DNA from: Pelargonium cotyledonis
Lineage: Eukaryota; Streptophyta; Magnoliopsida; Geraniales; Geraniaceae
Direction of reading: 5' to 3'
Assembly: GCA_036897625.1 (NCBI GenBank)
Contig: JAYMTA010000547.1
Location: forward strand, 1-27,085
DNA length: 27,085 bases
Shown here: positions 1-11,000 of the stretch, piece after piece
How the letters are laid out: each line of letters begins with the position of its first letter
Position numbering within the stretch: position 1 is the stretch's first letter
Position numbers and translations under genes: made by a program
The notes under the pieces: model-generated
Told to the model about the DNA's origin: nothing
Databases searched by the model: none
The model's input: only the letters and a program-made list of their open reading frames with translations

Positions 1-214
1 ACTCACCTATATGTATTACTATCCTTATTAATGTGTGAAATTATAGTTATAATTAATGTAGAGCAGGGATAATTTTGTCTCATCATATAAAAAGGTGTGG
101 ATTTATCTTTTGTTGGTGTGGATTTATCACCACCCTTGTTTAGTGCCACCTTTGGAGTGGGTCCTTTCGACCATTCCCACAACTGTCGTAGTTTGATTTG
201 ATTGGACTCATGCT

Positions 215-356
215 CGATATTAGTTTTATACTCTATCATATCCTCTCACGTGCAGCCCTGTTCTCGCTTTGCACATGACCAATGGCGATATTAGTTTTAT
301 ACTCTAACATGTTCATTCACACGCAAGCCCGTTTTCGCTTTGCACGTGGCTCATGC
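215..356. repeat. Two tandem copies of a 71-bp unit
   Basis: Units 215-285 and 286-356 both start CGATATTAGTTTTATACTCT and share a core ending in CGCTTTGCACGTGGC-like sequence, with scattered mismatches. The first 24 bases also match one end of the LTR at 448-518, so the array probably grew from a TRIM element's LTR edge and internal part. Confidence 0.7.
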
Positions 357-379
357 ACGTGTCCACTTCTTGCCTTGTG

Positions 380-518
380 ATATAATTTAATATGGGTAGC
401 GGCAAAACTCGAACCCAGGACTTTTTGACATTAAAGCTCTAATATTATGTAAGGAACCATTTCAACTAAAAATTTGAACTAATAGTTGAAAGTCCGATAT
501 TAGTTTCATACTCTAACA
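380..518 (-). mobile_element. TRIM-like LTR fossil (71-bp LTR plus primer-binding site)
   Basis: On the minus strand an LTR (518 to 448) starts TGTTAGAGTATGAAACTAAT and ends CTTACA. It is followed by a TAATATTAGAGCT-like site (447-435) resembling the Met-tRNA primer site TGGTATCAGAGC, then about 60 bp of internal sequence. The LTR is the same length (71 bp) as the solo LTR at 22659-22729, with about 14 mismatches by eye. It is degraded and moderately old; there is no coding capacity, as expected for TRIMs. Confidence 0.65.
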
Positions 519-1080
519 AACGGTGAAAAATGACTTCTCATTCCAAGAGAGCAAACTAGTTTGTAAAGTAAAGAATGGATCATATGATGATGTTTGTAAA
601 CAAGGCCATGTTGGTGTACTCATGATCTATTGGTTTATGACTTTCTTTCACAAAATCTTCTTCATAAATATTATTTTTCTGTTATTTTATTCTCTGCTGC
701 CCAGAAAACAATTGGTTTCTGCAAAGATGTATTGCCCCACTTTTGTGATGTGAACTAAAAACAATGGACATAATGGCCTATCATTTGTTGGGTATAATAA
801 GGTACCATTATTTGTTAAGACAATCTTGTAACAAGTACCATCAACAATTAATCACATGTGTTCCTAATTCAATTATTAAATTTTCCTAGTCACGAGTCGT
901 TTACTTGTACCTACTATCTTCATTATGGATATCTAATAAAAGACATTTAATTAGAGAGAACTAATTACAAGCCATCAACATTTTCAAGATTAATTGAGTT
1001 AATATAGGAAAATTAACGCTATTACGTACGCCTTCGTACCAAAATAAATGTCATATATATGTATTTTTTTTTTCTGACTA
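519..1080. other. Intergenic, nothing recognised
   Basis: AT-rich sequence without a recognisable gene or repeat. A 76-codon plus-strand open frame at 523-753 has no family signature and no codon bias suggestive of a gene; I take it as chance. Confidence 0.5.
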
Positions 1081-1087
1081 TAAAGTA

Positions 1088-1330
1088 AATGTTTTTTCTT
1101 GCTCCGGAATCTGATCGAGCAGTAAGTTGAGTCGGAAACTGAGAATGCGAAGGCTCGTCAAGTTAACAAAAGCCCCAACTGGGATCTCGTTGGCGGTCGC
1201 AACACCAGGAAGCCGAAGTACCATGAGTTGGTTTGCGTTGCAGAGAACGCCACCCAAGAGCACGGACTCGGCTGAGTCACATTCTTAAACAGAGGACGAG
1301 TTGAAGAAGATGAGGATAATGAAACACCAT
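1088..1330 (-). pseudogene. Fragment of an LRR receptor-like kinase ectodomain
   Basis: The minus strand reads GGVLCNANQLMVLRLPGV followed by IPVGAFVNLTSLRILSFRLN. This matches the N-terminal cap and first leucine-rich repeats of the RLK902/RKL1-like class of plant receptor kinases (pattern W.GV.C....V..LRLPGV.L.G.IP....NLT.LR.LSLR.N). Just upstream in another frame is TQPSPCSW, the expected residues before GVLC, so there is a frameshift near 1262. No further repeats, membrane segment or kinase domain are present, so it is a truncated relic and not an expressed gene. It is oriented away from the myosin gene. Confidence 0.7.
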
Positions 1331-1559
1331 GGACGAGTAGACTGACGCGACGGTGATCAACCTGCGATAGTAAAATAATAGGGCTAAAATAAAAATGAAA
1401 TTACATCTTTAAGAACCAATGCGTTATAATTACCGTCTAAAGGTTAAAACCAAAATAATTACGGTTCTTGCATTATTCGACCAATGTCCGGTTCTAGCCA
1501 CTAGCCAAGATAATCAAAATACAGCCAAAACAAGAAGGGCAGTATGGGAATTGCATGTT
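1331..1559. other. Distal promoter interval, nothing distinct
   Basis: AT-rich spacer between the receptor-kinase relic and the putative leader. Apart from a CCAAT-like site near 1481, I see no clear motif. Confidence 0.4.
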
Positions 1560-2040
1560 GAGTTTACGTGTTCACGTCGTTGAGAAATCAGCTTGGAGGG
1601 GAAAGCTGAAGGAGCGAGACAGAGAAAACACGAAGGAAAGCTCGAGAAATCGAACCCAAGAAATGAGAGAGAAAGCAGTAGTTGCAGAGGAGAGGGTTTT
1701 GGATTATGCCCAGTCTTCGTCTGTGCTTCAACCTCCGCCATTGTAGGTCTCTCTGTGCTCTGCCACATTCACAACATTCGCCCCATCCGCCTTCGACAGC
1801 ATTGCTCCGAGAGGCGCGACGCTGAAGCTTCTACACTCCGGGCATTGAACTTCTCCTCCCATCTGTAACGATTAGGGCGATTATTGGATCCATCTGCATC
1901 TCTCCGTTCGTGTGCATTGCGCGACTCCGTTGGATTGGATTGGATTCCCCAATGGTCTCGGCGGCATTGGGCGGTTTCGTTTGTCGATAATGGCACTTGG
2001 TGTTTTTGTACATTCGAATCTGATCGAGTTTTCGTGAGAA
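1560..2040 (+). promoter_or_regulatory. Probable 5' leader and core promoter area of the myosin gene
   Basis: This stretch is purine-rich and GC-richer than its surroundings (GA-rich 1600-1690, CT-rich pockets near 1740-1770), as plant 5' leaders often are, and it runs into the proposed ATG at 2041. It contains upstream ATGs at 1555 and 1663 that open short frames, so either transcription starts downstream of them or the leader carries upstream reading frames. A CCAAT-like site lies near 1481. I see no convincing TATA box. The extent is inferred. Confidence 0.4.
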
Positions 2041-2043
2041 ATG
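2041..2043 (+). other. Probable start-codon-only first coding exon
   Basis: An ATG at 2041 is followed directly by a GT donor (GTAACA). The next exon, at 2921, opens at codon phase 0 with [10 protein letters not shown], where plant myosin XI proteins begin (Met, a few small residues, then the GS-x-WVED motif). No in-frame ATG suited to start the protein lies just upstream in the second exon. An ATG-only exon fits the phase and the length. An alternative acceptor at 2931 would need a different first exon. cDNA evidence would settle it. Confidence 0.6.
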
Positions 2044-5000
2044 GTAACACTCATTCATCGTCGTCTTGAACTTCTGTTTTTTCTCTTTACATTGATGCTA
2101 TTTTTCGATTCGATTCCGTCCTCGTGCTTTGATTTGGAAGGTGTGTATGATTTGTTCGCTGAAATGAAGTCTGAGTTTGTATTGGGGAGGTATTCTAACT
2201 TTTTGAATTTAAATGCTGTTTGTTGGCAATGTTGACATTATTTTTGGCGGCTTCATAAAAAAAGCTTTTTTTTTTTCCAATAAAATGTGGCATTACATAT
2301 ACATACATAGGTGTTCTTGTGTTGGGTTAAATTTCCTTTGAATATATGTTCTGATATATGTGAGAAACAGGGGTAAGAAGAGTGTTATTTATTTATTTAT
2401 TTAAAATTCATTTTATTATTATACAAAGGTTTGATGGCTCCATGCCATTTGATGCTACTACTTAATTCATTTATCCATGAAATGAGTTACTCAGTTTGAA
2501 CTTTAAGACAAACTAGCAAAACTAAGACTTGTTTAAATATTTTTTGCATTAACAGAATATCATTCAATCAGTACTTCTTATTTTTAGGGTTAAATTGCAG
2601 AGATAATGCACAAGAAGTTGCTGTAAGTGATTAATGTTATCAAATAATAGCAGTACAAATTTGATCAGACTTGTACAAGTCTTATAAATTTGTATATACC
2701 GGATTATGTCTAGTGAATTTTTACAGTTAACATTTTTTATTGTGATGAGTTGTGTGGGGTAGCTAACATCTATGACTATGGCCCACTTATTGATGGCTAG
2801 ACTCTTGCCTCTTGCATTACAAGTTTGCTTGCTTCCTTGCTTTTCTTATACCTTTGTTATTTGAAGAGATTACTCTCAGCCTTATTTGATTGTAACCTGA
2901 TTATCTCACTTGCAACACAGTCTGCTTCAGCCAAGTTCACGGTTGGATCTCAAGCTTGGGTGGAAGATTCTGAGGTAGCTTGGCTAGATGGGGAAGTTCT
3001 TGAAATTACTGGTGAGGAGCTTAAAGTAAAATGTACATCAGGGAAGACGGTTAGTGCCTATTCATAAGTTTTCACTTTGATTTTTTCCCCTGTCTCTTGC
3101 AATGGAATAGAAGATATTGTTGTTTTGCATGAAAAGAAAAAGAAGAAAAGAATGAAGTGTTTTAATAACACGATTATCTTTTTGGTTGCTATTCACCCAG
3201 TGGTTAATTGCTCTATTCTGCATAGATTTAAATTTTTGCATTCTTTGCTGAATTTTTCTTTCGTTGTCTTCATCTTCAATGCTAATGCATGATGTGCTTA
3301 GAGTTGAATTTTGCTTAGATGCAATGAAAATATTATTTGTAAAGCTTGAATAGTTCACTTGTCAAAATGCCTCGTTAAATATTCTATTGGCTTGTCTATG
3401 GTCAGCTATCATGTGGCGTAAACTTTTTTAGTATACTTAACAAAATAAATCAAGCATATCTTCCCCACTTATGATTTTAACACACTTTATTTTACGAGAT
3501 CCATAACCAAGTTAATAAATACCTTTATATTGATATAGTCTTCATCTTGGCTGCATGTTCATATTGCCCGTTTAGTTCTATACTTAGCCACTTAAAATAG
3601 AATTTTGATAAACTATTAGAATTTATTTTTGTTGTAGGTTGTTGTCAAAGCAGCCAACTCCTACCCAAAGGATCCAGAGTTTCCTCAATCTGGTGTGGAT
3701 GATATGACAAGGCTGGCTTATCTGCATGAACCAGGGGTTCTATTAAACTTAAAATGTCGATTCGATACAAATGAAATATATGTGAGTTCTAATCAGACTA
3801 TTAACATTACCCCCTATCTCCATATCTGGCTAGTTTGGTATAGAAAGTGTAACCCTCTTACGGTGTTTCCAGACATACACAGGAAATATATTGATAGCTC
3901 TGAACCCTTTCAAGAGGCTACCACAATTATATGGTGATCACATAATGAATCAGTATAAAGGAAGGGCTATAGGTGAGCTGAGCCCACATCCTTTTGCTGT
4001 TGCAGATACTGCATACAGGTTATCTGTCATACTCCGCTGTTACAATTTGAGTGCTTTGGGATTTGAATGGTCTCGTGAATAAGAAAATTCTAATGCAGAC
4101 AGATGATCAATGAGGGAATAAGCCAGTCAATTTTGGTAAGTGGAGAGAGTGGAGCTGGTAAAACAGAGAGTACAAAGATGCTTATGTCTTATCTTGCTTA
4201 TATGGGAGGAAAGAAAGGCTCTTCAGAAGAACGATCTGTGGAGCAGCAAGTCCTTGAGGTAGATAAAATCTGTTATATTCTTACTACTATTCAACTTGGT
4301 GTTATTTGTTGTTGGTTCTTCTGATTATACTTTCTGTGACACTCTGGCTTCTGCTTTGCTTCAAATTTTCTTATACGTCTGTTTGGTAGTCCAATCCTGT
4401 ACTAGAAGCATTTGGCAACGCAAAAACTGTCAGGAATAATAACTCAAGGTGTGAAGCTTATCAATCAAAACTGTAGTCTTTCATTCTTTTGAAATCTTAT
4501 CTTCTTTCATCTGTTTGATTGGAGAAAATAACTCTGAATCCGATGTATGGTAATTGCAGTCGTTTTGGAAAGTTTGTGGAGCTTCAGTTTGATCAAATGG
4601 GGAGGATTTCAGGCGCGGCTATCAGAACTTATTTACTTGAACGGTCTCGTGTTTGTCAAGTGTCTGATCCTGAAAGAAACTATCACTGTTTTTATATGCT
4701 TTGTGCTGCACCAACAGAGGTAATCCAGCTTTTGCATGTTTATGAACCTTTTTCTTGGAGAAACGGAACTGGTAGAAGGATTTGATTTAAATTTTAAATT
4801 CTCGAATTTTTTGTTTGGATTATGAATTTTGGTTTGGTTTGGGAATGGGAATGAGAATTAATTGTGTTTGGATTAGCACTCCCCCATTTCCATTCTCATT
4901 CCCTTACTCATTGACAATTTGATTTCCACCTAACATGGATGGAATGAGATTCCCATCCTCGTTTCTCCATTTTTTTACTCTACAACTTATATTTATAAAA

Positions 5001-8000
5001 CAAAAGTAGAGAGATGGTTCTCCATTGAAAAATCCTTGAGGTATTAGTTTTCTAGCGGTATAGGTGGCACCCCTTTATACATGCATGTGTATTCGCACAA
5101 CTTATGTTGTATTGCCTGATTATTAGATATCGTGATTGTCATAAATCATAATGTTAATTCTTACAGTAAACTCATATTACAGGTTAGATTATGGAAAATC
5201 ATTCATTTACTCATTGATTTACCAAGTACGGAAGCAGTGTTTGGAGAGTGTATGAAAGAAAGCATTCATGAGAATCAACTTTTCTCAATTCTGAAAAGGC
5301 AGGCTCAAAGCAAATAGCCTGTGTGTTGACTGATCAAGTATTTCAACAGTCCTTAGTTTGAATAAGTATCAATAACTGTTTGGTGTTGGCCCTTTTGTGA
5401 TAGGACAAATAAAAAATGAAAATACATTGAACCATCTATCATGCATTGACTCTACACTCAGATCACTTTTTCTGATTCAGTTTTCTTTCAACTCAAGTTA
5501 TTATGAAGAGTAGTAAACTAGTAACATCTCTGCCTCGTGTCCAAATATGCACTGTGTCTTCTATCAGGATGTTGAGAAGTACAAATTGGAAAACCCTAGA
5601 ACATTTCATTATCTAAATCAATCATCTTTCTTTGAGCTGGATGGATTGGATGATTCTAAGGAGTACGTGGCAACTAGGAATGCTATGGATGTTGTTGGTA
5701 TCAGTTCTGACGAACAGGTAAGGCTTTTGCATATTTTGCTGGCATGAAATATTTCTAAAAAGAATCTTTACCAAAATAACTCATTGTTAGGATGCAATAT
5801 TCCGAGTTGTGGCTGCTATACTTCATTTAGGAAATATAGATTTTGCAAAGGGGGAAGATGGAGATTCTTCTAAACCTAAGGATGACAAATCTCGTGTCCA
5901 TCTGAATACTGCAGCTGAACTTCTGATGTAAGTAATCATTTTCTTCACCATTCTTAAAAATTCATTGTTTGCATTTGATGTCTAGAGAAGTGAAAGACAA
6001 GTATCTAAGCTGGAAGTTTTTTTAGGTGCAACGAGAAGGCTCTTGAAGATAGCTTATGCAAACGTGTAATTGTGACTCGTGGTGAGTCCATAACGAAATG
6101 GCTTGATCCGAACTCAGCAGCTCTCAGTAGAGATGGTTTGGCCAAAATTGTCTATTCAAAATTATTTGATTGGTAGGCTGTGTAATATATCAGTTCATTT
6201 TGAAGGATAAGTTTCATTTGTTGATTATATGTTGCATTATTGGATTGTAGCTGAGTTTAATGTAATTAGCACCTCTTACCTCAGGATTGTGAACAAGATT
6301 AATAACACTATCGGTCAAGATCCTGGGTCAAAAGTCTTAATTGGAGTTCTCGATATCTATGGATTTGAGAGTTTCAAGACAAACAGGTGCTTAACCGGTA
6401 CGCTTTGTTTTTCATTGTTTGCAGAGGTTAATTCTTGCAGAAAACTGAATGAAATCCCTCTGTTTTGTCGAATGGGATGCTTAATTGAGAAAATTCAATT
6501 TTTTTTGTGGCCTGTAATGGGGTTTGTAAATTACTCAAAGTTATTATTCTGCTCATCGTACCCCATAAGGTGCTAGTTATTTTCATGCAAAAGCAAGTTA
6601 TTCGTTTCAATGACAAAACTCTTGGGTCATACCGCTTTCTTACTTTTCATGCTGTCCTGGTTATTATCTGCATCATGGCCTTTGGCAGTCATTCCTCTTA
6701 AAACCTCTTAAAATGAACATATTTTTATAAACTAAAATGTAACAACCTTTTGAGGTCCAATTTTGTTCTGTGGTGCATGAATATGATTAGGAATTCAAGA
6801 TGCCAATGCTAATAATATTCAAATGATTCACATAGGTTCAATTACAAAAATTAAAATGCATCCGTCTATTGTTTCGTTTTTGGTATCCTTAATATCAATG
6901 AAATATCTCCTTTCATATAAATGCTATTTTGGCAAATAGTTCAACTGAGGTCTCAGGTTCGAGCCTCGGTTGTTACGCTTGCTTATCAAAAAAAAAAAAA
7001 AAAAAAAAGTTCAACTATACTTTGACGTGCCATCCAGTTGTTCTTATACTTTGAAATGCCATCCAGTTTGATCCTCCACCCAGGTAATATCCTCATGAAG
7101 AAACATTTTTGTTTGTAAGAATCATATTGAAACTTATTGAATGATGATACTAAAACGTTTTGGTTAGCCAACTCAATGTAGGTTGCGATAAGACTTGGTT
7201 GTTGTATTAGCTTTCATGTGATTGTACTATTTTGAAGGATGTGTTATGCAAATATATGTTTGTTATAGTCTGAATGTCTTTTCAACCTATTTCCATTTCT
7301 AAGATACTAGTTTAACTCATGCAGTTTTGAGCAGTTTTGCATCAATTTGACAAATGAGAAACTGCAGCAACATTTCAATCAGGTTTGTGTATGGAGTTGT
7401 GTGCTCTGTGCCCTAGCTGATTCAACGGATATTCTGTACTACTAACTTAATTTAAATTCTATGATTAACAGCACGTTTTCAAGATGGAACAAGAAGAATA
7501 TACAAAAGAAAAAATTGACTGGAGTTATATTGAGTTCGTTGATAATCAGGATATTCTTGATCTCATTGAGAAGGTTTGTTAATTTTACTGTCACCAAAAT
7601 GGAGTGAGTGCTTGCTTATTGATTTGCCTATAGGGCTTATTATTTATTTATTTATTTTTATTGTTTTTCTTGTTACTCTGTGTTAATGTATCCCACATTG
7701 AAAGAATATGAAGTATGTCGCCACCTAATATACACGTTGGGTCTTCCACCTATCAGCTTAAGCTTTTGGGTTGGATCAAGTTTAACATGGTATCACAGCT
7801 GGCAGGGTCATTTGTGTTATCCGGCTTGCACGTGAGGGGTATAGTGGCTGTTATGGCCTTAAGTCCAGAGTGTGCTTCACTCTTGTTCTCTGCTTTACTG
7901 ATTGCAATGAAGTTTGACAAAAATATACATTTGAATAATTAGAGAAACAGAATAAAGAAATATTTGGGTTTGCAACACATGACAAAAAATATACATTTGA

Positions 8001-11000
8001 ATAATTAGAGAAACAGAAATATACATTTGCTAAAGGATTCATGAAGCCAACATCAACCTCATTATGGTTTGGGGTAAGGCCTGGCTGCTGTAGCAGAGTG
8101 CTACCAAACAAAGTCGAAGTTTGTTATATGTTTGGATAGGAACTTTAATGCTACTCTCTCCATCCTAAAATAATTGTCCACTCTCTTTTGTAAGAGGTTA
8201 GTTATGCATGATTTACCAACAATCTCTAAGATAATCTAGTTAAAATGCGTTGAGTTTGTTAGCACAAGAGCACAATGGGTTATGAGGAAAAACCAATACA
8301 AAGTATGAACTAACTAATCTTTAATCTCTTAAAAAATAGAAAAGTGGACAATTTTTTTTTTTTTGGGATGGAGGGAGTACTATCCCTTAGACCCATGGCA
8401 TGCGAACTGATCTACTTGCTGAAGCCTGAAATTGTTCAGAGAAATAGTCTTTAGTTCAAAATTAGACATAATTATAAATTCTAATTCAGATAGGCTTTAC
8501 ATGGCTGTTAGAGTAGTGGTTGTAATGGGAAGTCTAATATTAGGGGACCACTATAGATGGAATCTGTGGAAAAAATAATATTATCCAGAACTTAAAGCAA
8601 TTTGGGTATGATTCAAAAGAACCAGATCTTACTGTTTTATAGGTCCAGCTTGGACTTGATATTTATTTGCTGTGTATTCAGTGTTAATATTGGTCAGTTA
8701 AGATATTAAAACATACATGTAACCTTTATAACCCAAATAAACACAGTGTGCAAAAAAAGAAAAAAGAAACTAGAGTTTTACAAGGTTTCAATATTGAGCT
8801 GGAGATTCCTCAAAAACTTTTTACTTCAAAAGATCATATATACATATATATTTATTTACACGGAGGTAGGAGAATAGATCATCATTCAGTTTTCTGCCCA
8901 TAGGGACTGTGAGGACTTCATGTTCATCTTGCATTTCACAAGACAACATTTACCTACTTTTCCACTGTTTTCTTTGCCATTATTATTCCTTCCATTGTTT
9001 GTATCTCAATTTGGTTGCCTTTTTCTTTCTGGGAAAATAAGTATTCTAAGAAAGAGTTGTTGTTGGTCTCTATTATTTAACCTTTCTAATGTGCACTTTT
9101 ATAACTACAGAAACCAGGCGGTATCATTGCTCTTTTGGATGAGGCTTGGTATGTACTAGAATATTTGACATCATTGCAATCTCCATATACCTTCTTTTCA
9201 TTTAGATTGAATTGGTTAATTTATTTAATTAGAAATATGTATGTTAATATTTTTTTGTTAATTCAGTTGATGACATGCTTCTTGGATATTCTTTGCAGCA
9301 TGTTTCCAAGATCGACTCATGAAACATTTGCCCAAAAGCTTTACCAGACTTTCACTAACCATAAACGCTTTACCAAGCCAAAGTTAGCACGAACTGACTT
9401 CACCATTTGTCATTATGCTGGTGATGTAAGAACATACTGTTAATTATAAATAGTGGTCAGAATTCCTGAATCTATTTGTGGTATGGCTGCTTTAATACTT
9501 CTGTCGGATAACATTTTATATTTTATTATAGGTCACTTATCAAACTGATCTCTTCTTGGATAAGAACAAAGATTTTGTTGTTCCAGAGCATCAAGCACTC
9601 CTAAATGCTTCAAAGTGCTCCTTTGTTTCAAGCTTGTTTCCACAAGTTGTAGAAGAATCCTCCAAATCATCAAAGTTACAATCAATAGGTTCTAAGTTTA
9701 AGGTCTGTTTTGTTTTACTTATACCTGCATTTGATTAAATGGTTTGTTTCTCAATTTATGAATTTTCATTTTGTAATACTTTGGCCAGCAACAACTTCAA
9801 ACTCTGCTTGAAACATTGAATGCCACTGAACCACACTATATTCGTTGTGTAAAGCCAAATAATCTTCTTAAGCCAGCAATATTTGAGAACTTTAATGTTA
9901 TACAGCAACTTCGTTGTGGAGTAAGTTTTTATGTTATGGTCATTTCACTTAAGCTGGCATTACATATGATTAGTTAATGCTCTTACAAATGTGGTCTTGT
10001 TACAAATATATTCCAGGGAGTCTTGGAAGCAATTAGAATCAGCTGTGCTGGGTATCCCACAAGAAAGACGTTTAAAGAATTTATTGATCGTTTTGGTATC
10101 CTGGCACCTTCTGCTGTGGATGGGAGGTATTTTTCAAGTTGTTATTTTTATTTTTATGTCTATGATCATTAATTATCCTAACCTCAGTTGTGGCAGCATT
10201 AGGCTTTTTAAAGTATGAATCCCATTGGCTTTGTTTTAATGCTATTCATTACAGTTGTGATGACATCACTGCTTGCAAGAAGATTCTCGAGAAGGCTAAC
10301 CTTATTGGTCATCAGGTACATTTCATCATGAAACTTCATTAGTTTATTTCATGTTACAATTTCTGTAAAGTTATGATTAGTTATGCATTGTGTTCACTTC
10401 TAATTACTGGCTTTCTTTCACAATGGACATGTACCTTGTAGAAAACTTTAAATATATGTTATATTGATGTGTTTTGCTAGTAGAAAATAATTCTACGTAT
10501 CTAAACATCTCCTTTAAACTAAAGGTGTCACCGAATAGAAACTTGAGTTTGTGAAAAACCACAAAAAGTGATTAAAATGGTCTAGAAATACACATTGTAG
10601 AAGTCAATGACTTGTGCCAAATCCAATGATTTGTTGATGCTATCGCAGGGGGTGGCCGATTGGAACCCCGTCCAACCTCCAACGTGTGGTTGGATTATGA
10701 AAATAACACCAAAATCAATCAGTCTAGATGGAATAAATCCCTATATAAATGTTGACGGCTGGAATACCAAAGAATACTCAATAGGTCTAGGTTTTTTCTC
10801 AGAGATAATAACAGATGACTACTTTTTACTTGTCACCTTTTTATTAATAACTTAAATGATATTATATTTCTTTGATAAATTAATGTAGAGTACACTCCAC
10901 GATATGAAGGGGCCGACATTTCTATTGACCATCCAATTATTTATTGAATCACCTATGATCCTTAAATGTTTGAAATAGCGAAATCTAAAAATAAATATCA

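Larger units (their letters stand above)
7574..9110 (+). other. Intron 13 (1537 nt)
   Basis: Lengthened by a miniature LTR with primer site (7681-7800) and a Stowaway MITE (8154-8377). It also has a direct repeat of AAATATACATTTGAATAATTAGAGAAACAG (first copy from about 7920, second from about 7987). The remaining part, 8400-9110, is AT-rich with nothing recognised. Confidence 0.6.

Noticed and set aside
3-239. 78-codon minus-strand frame at the window start
   Set aside because: Low-complexity, contains a short duplicated nucleotide stretch, and overlaps degraded repeat sequence.
523-753. A 76-codon frame as a small gene
   Set aside because: No family resemblance and AT-driven composition with a hydrophobic run typical of chance T-rich frames.
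1593-1868. 91-codon plus-strand frame before the myosin ATG as a separate protein gene
   Set aside because: It sits in the putative leader, overlaps other frames without family signal, and is better seen as an upstream reading frame at most.
5132-5317. A 61-codon plus-strand frame after an AG in intron 7 as a possible alternative myosin exon or transposase fragment
   Set aside because: It resembles no part of myosin, the direct 4719/5568 junction gives the conserved motor sequence, and no transposase motif is clear.
10607-10855. 82-codon frame in intron 19 as a gene
   Set aside because: No recognisable domain; it lies wholly inside an intron whose flanking exons join perfectly.
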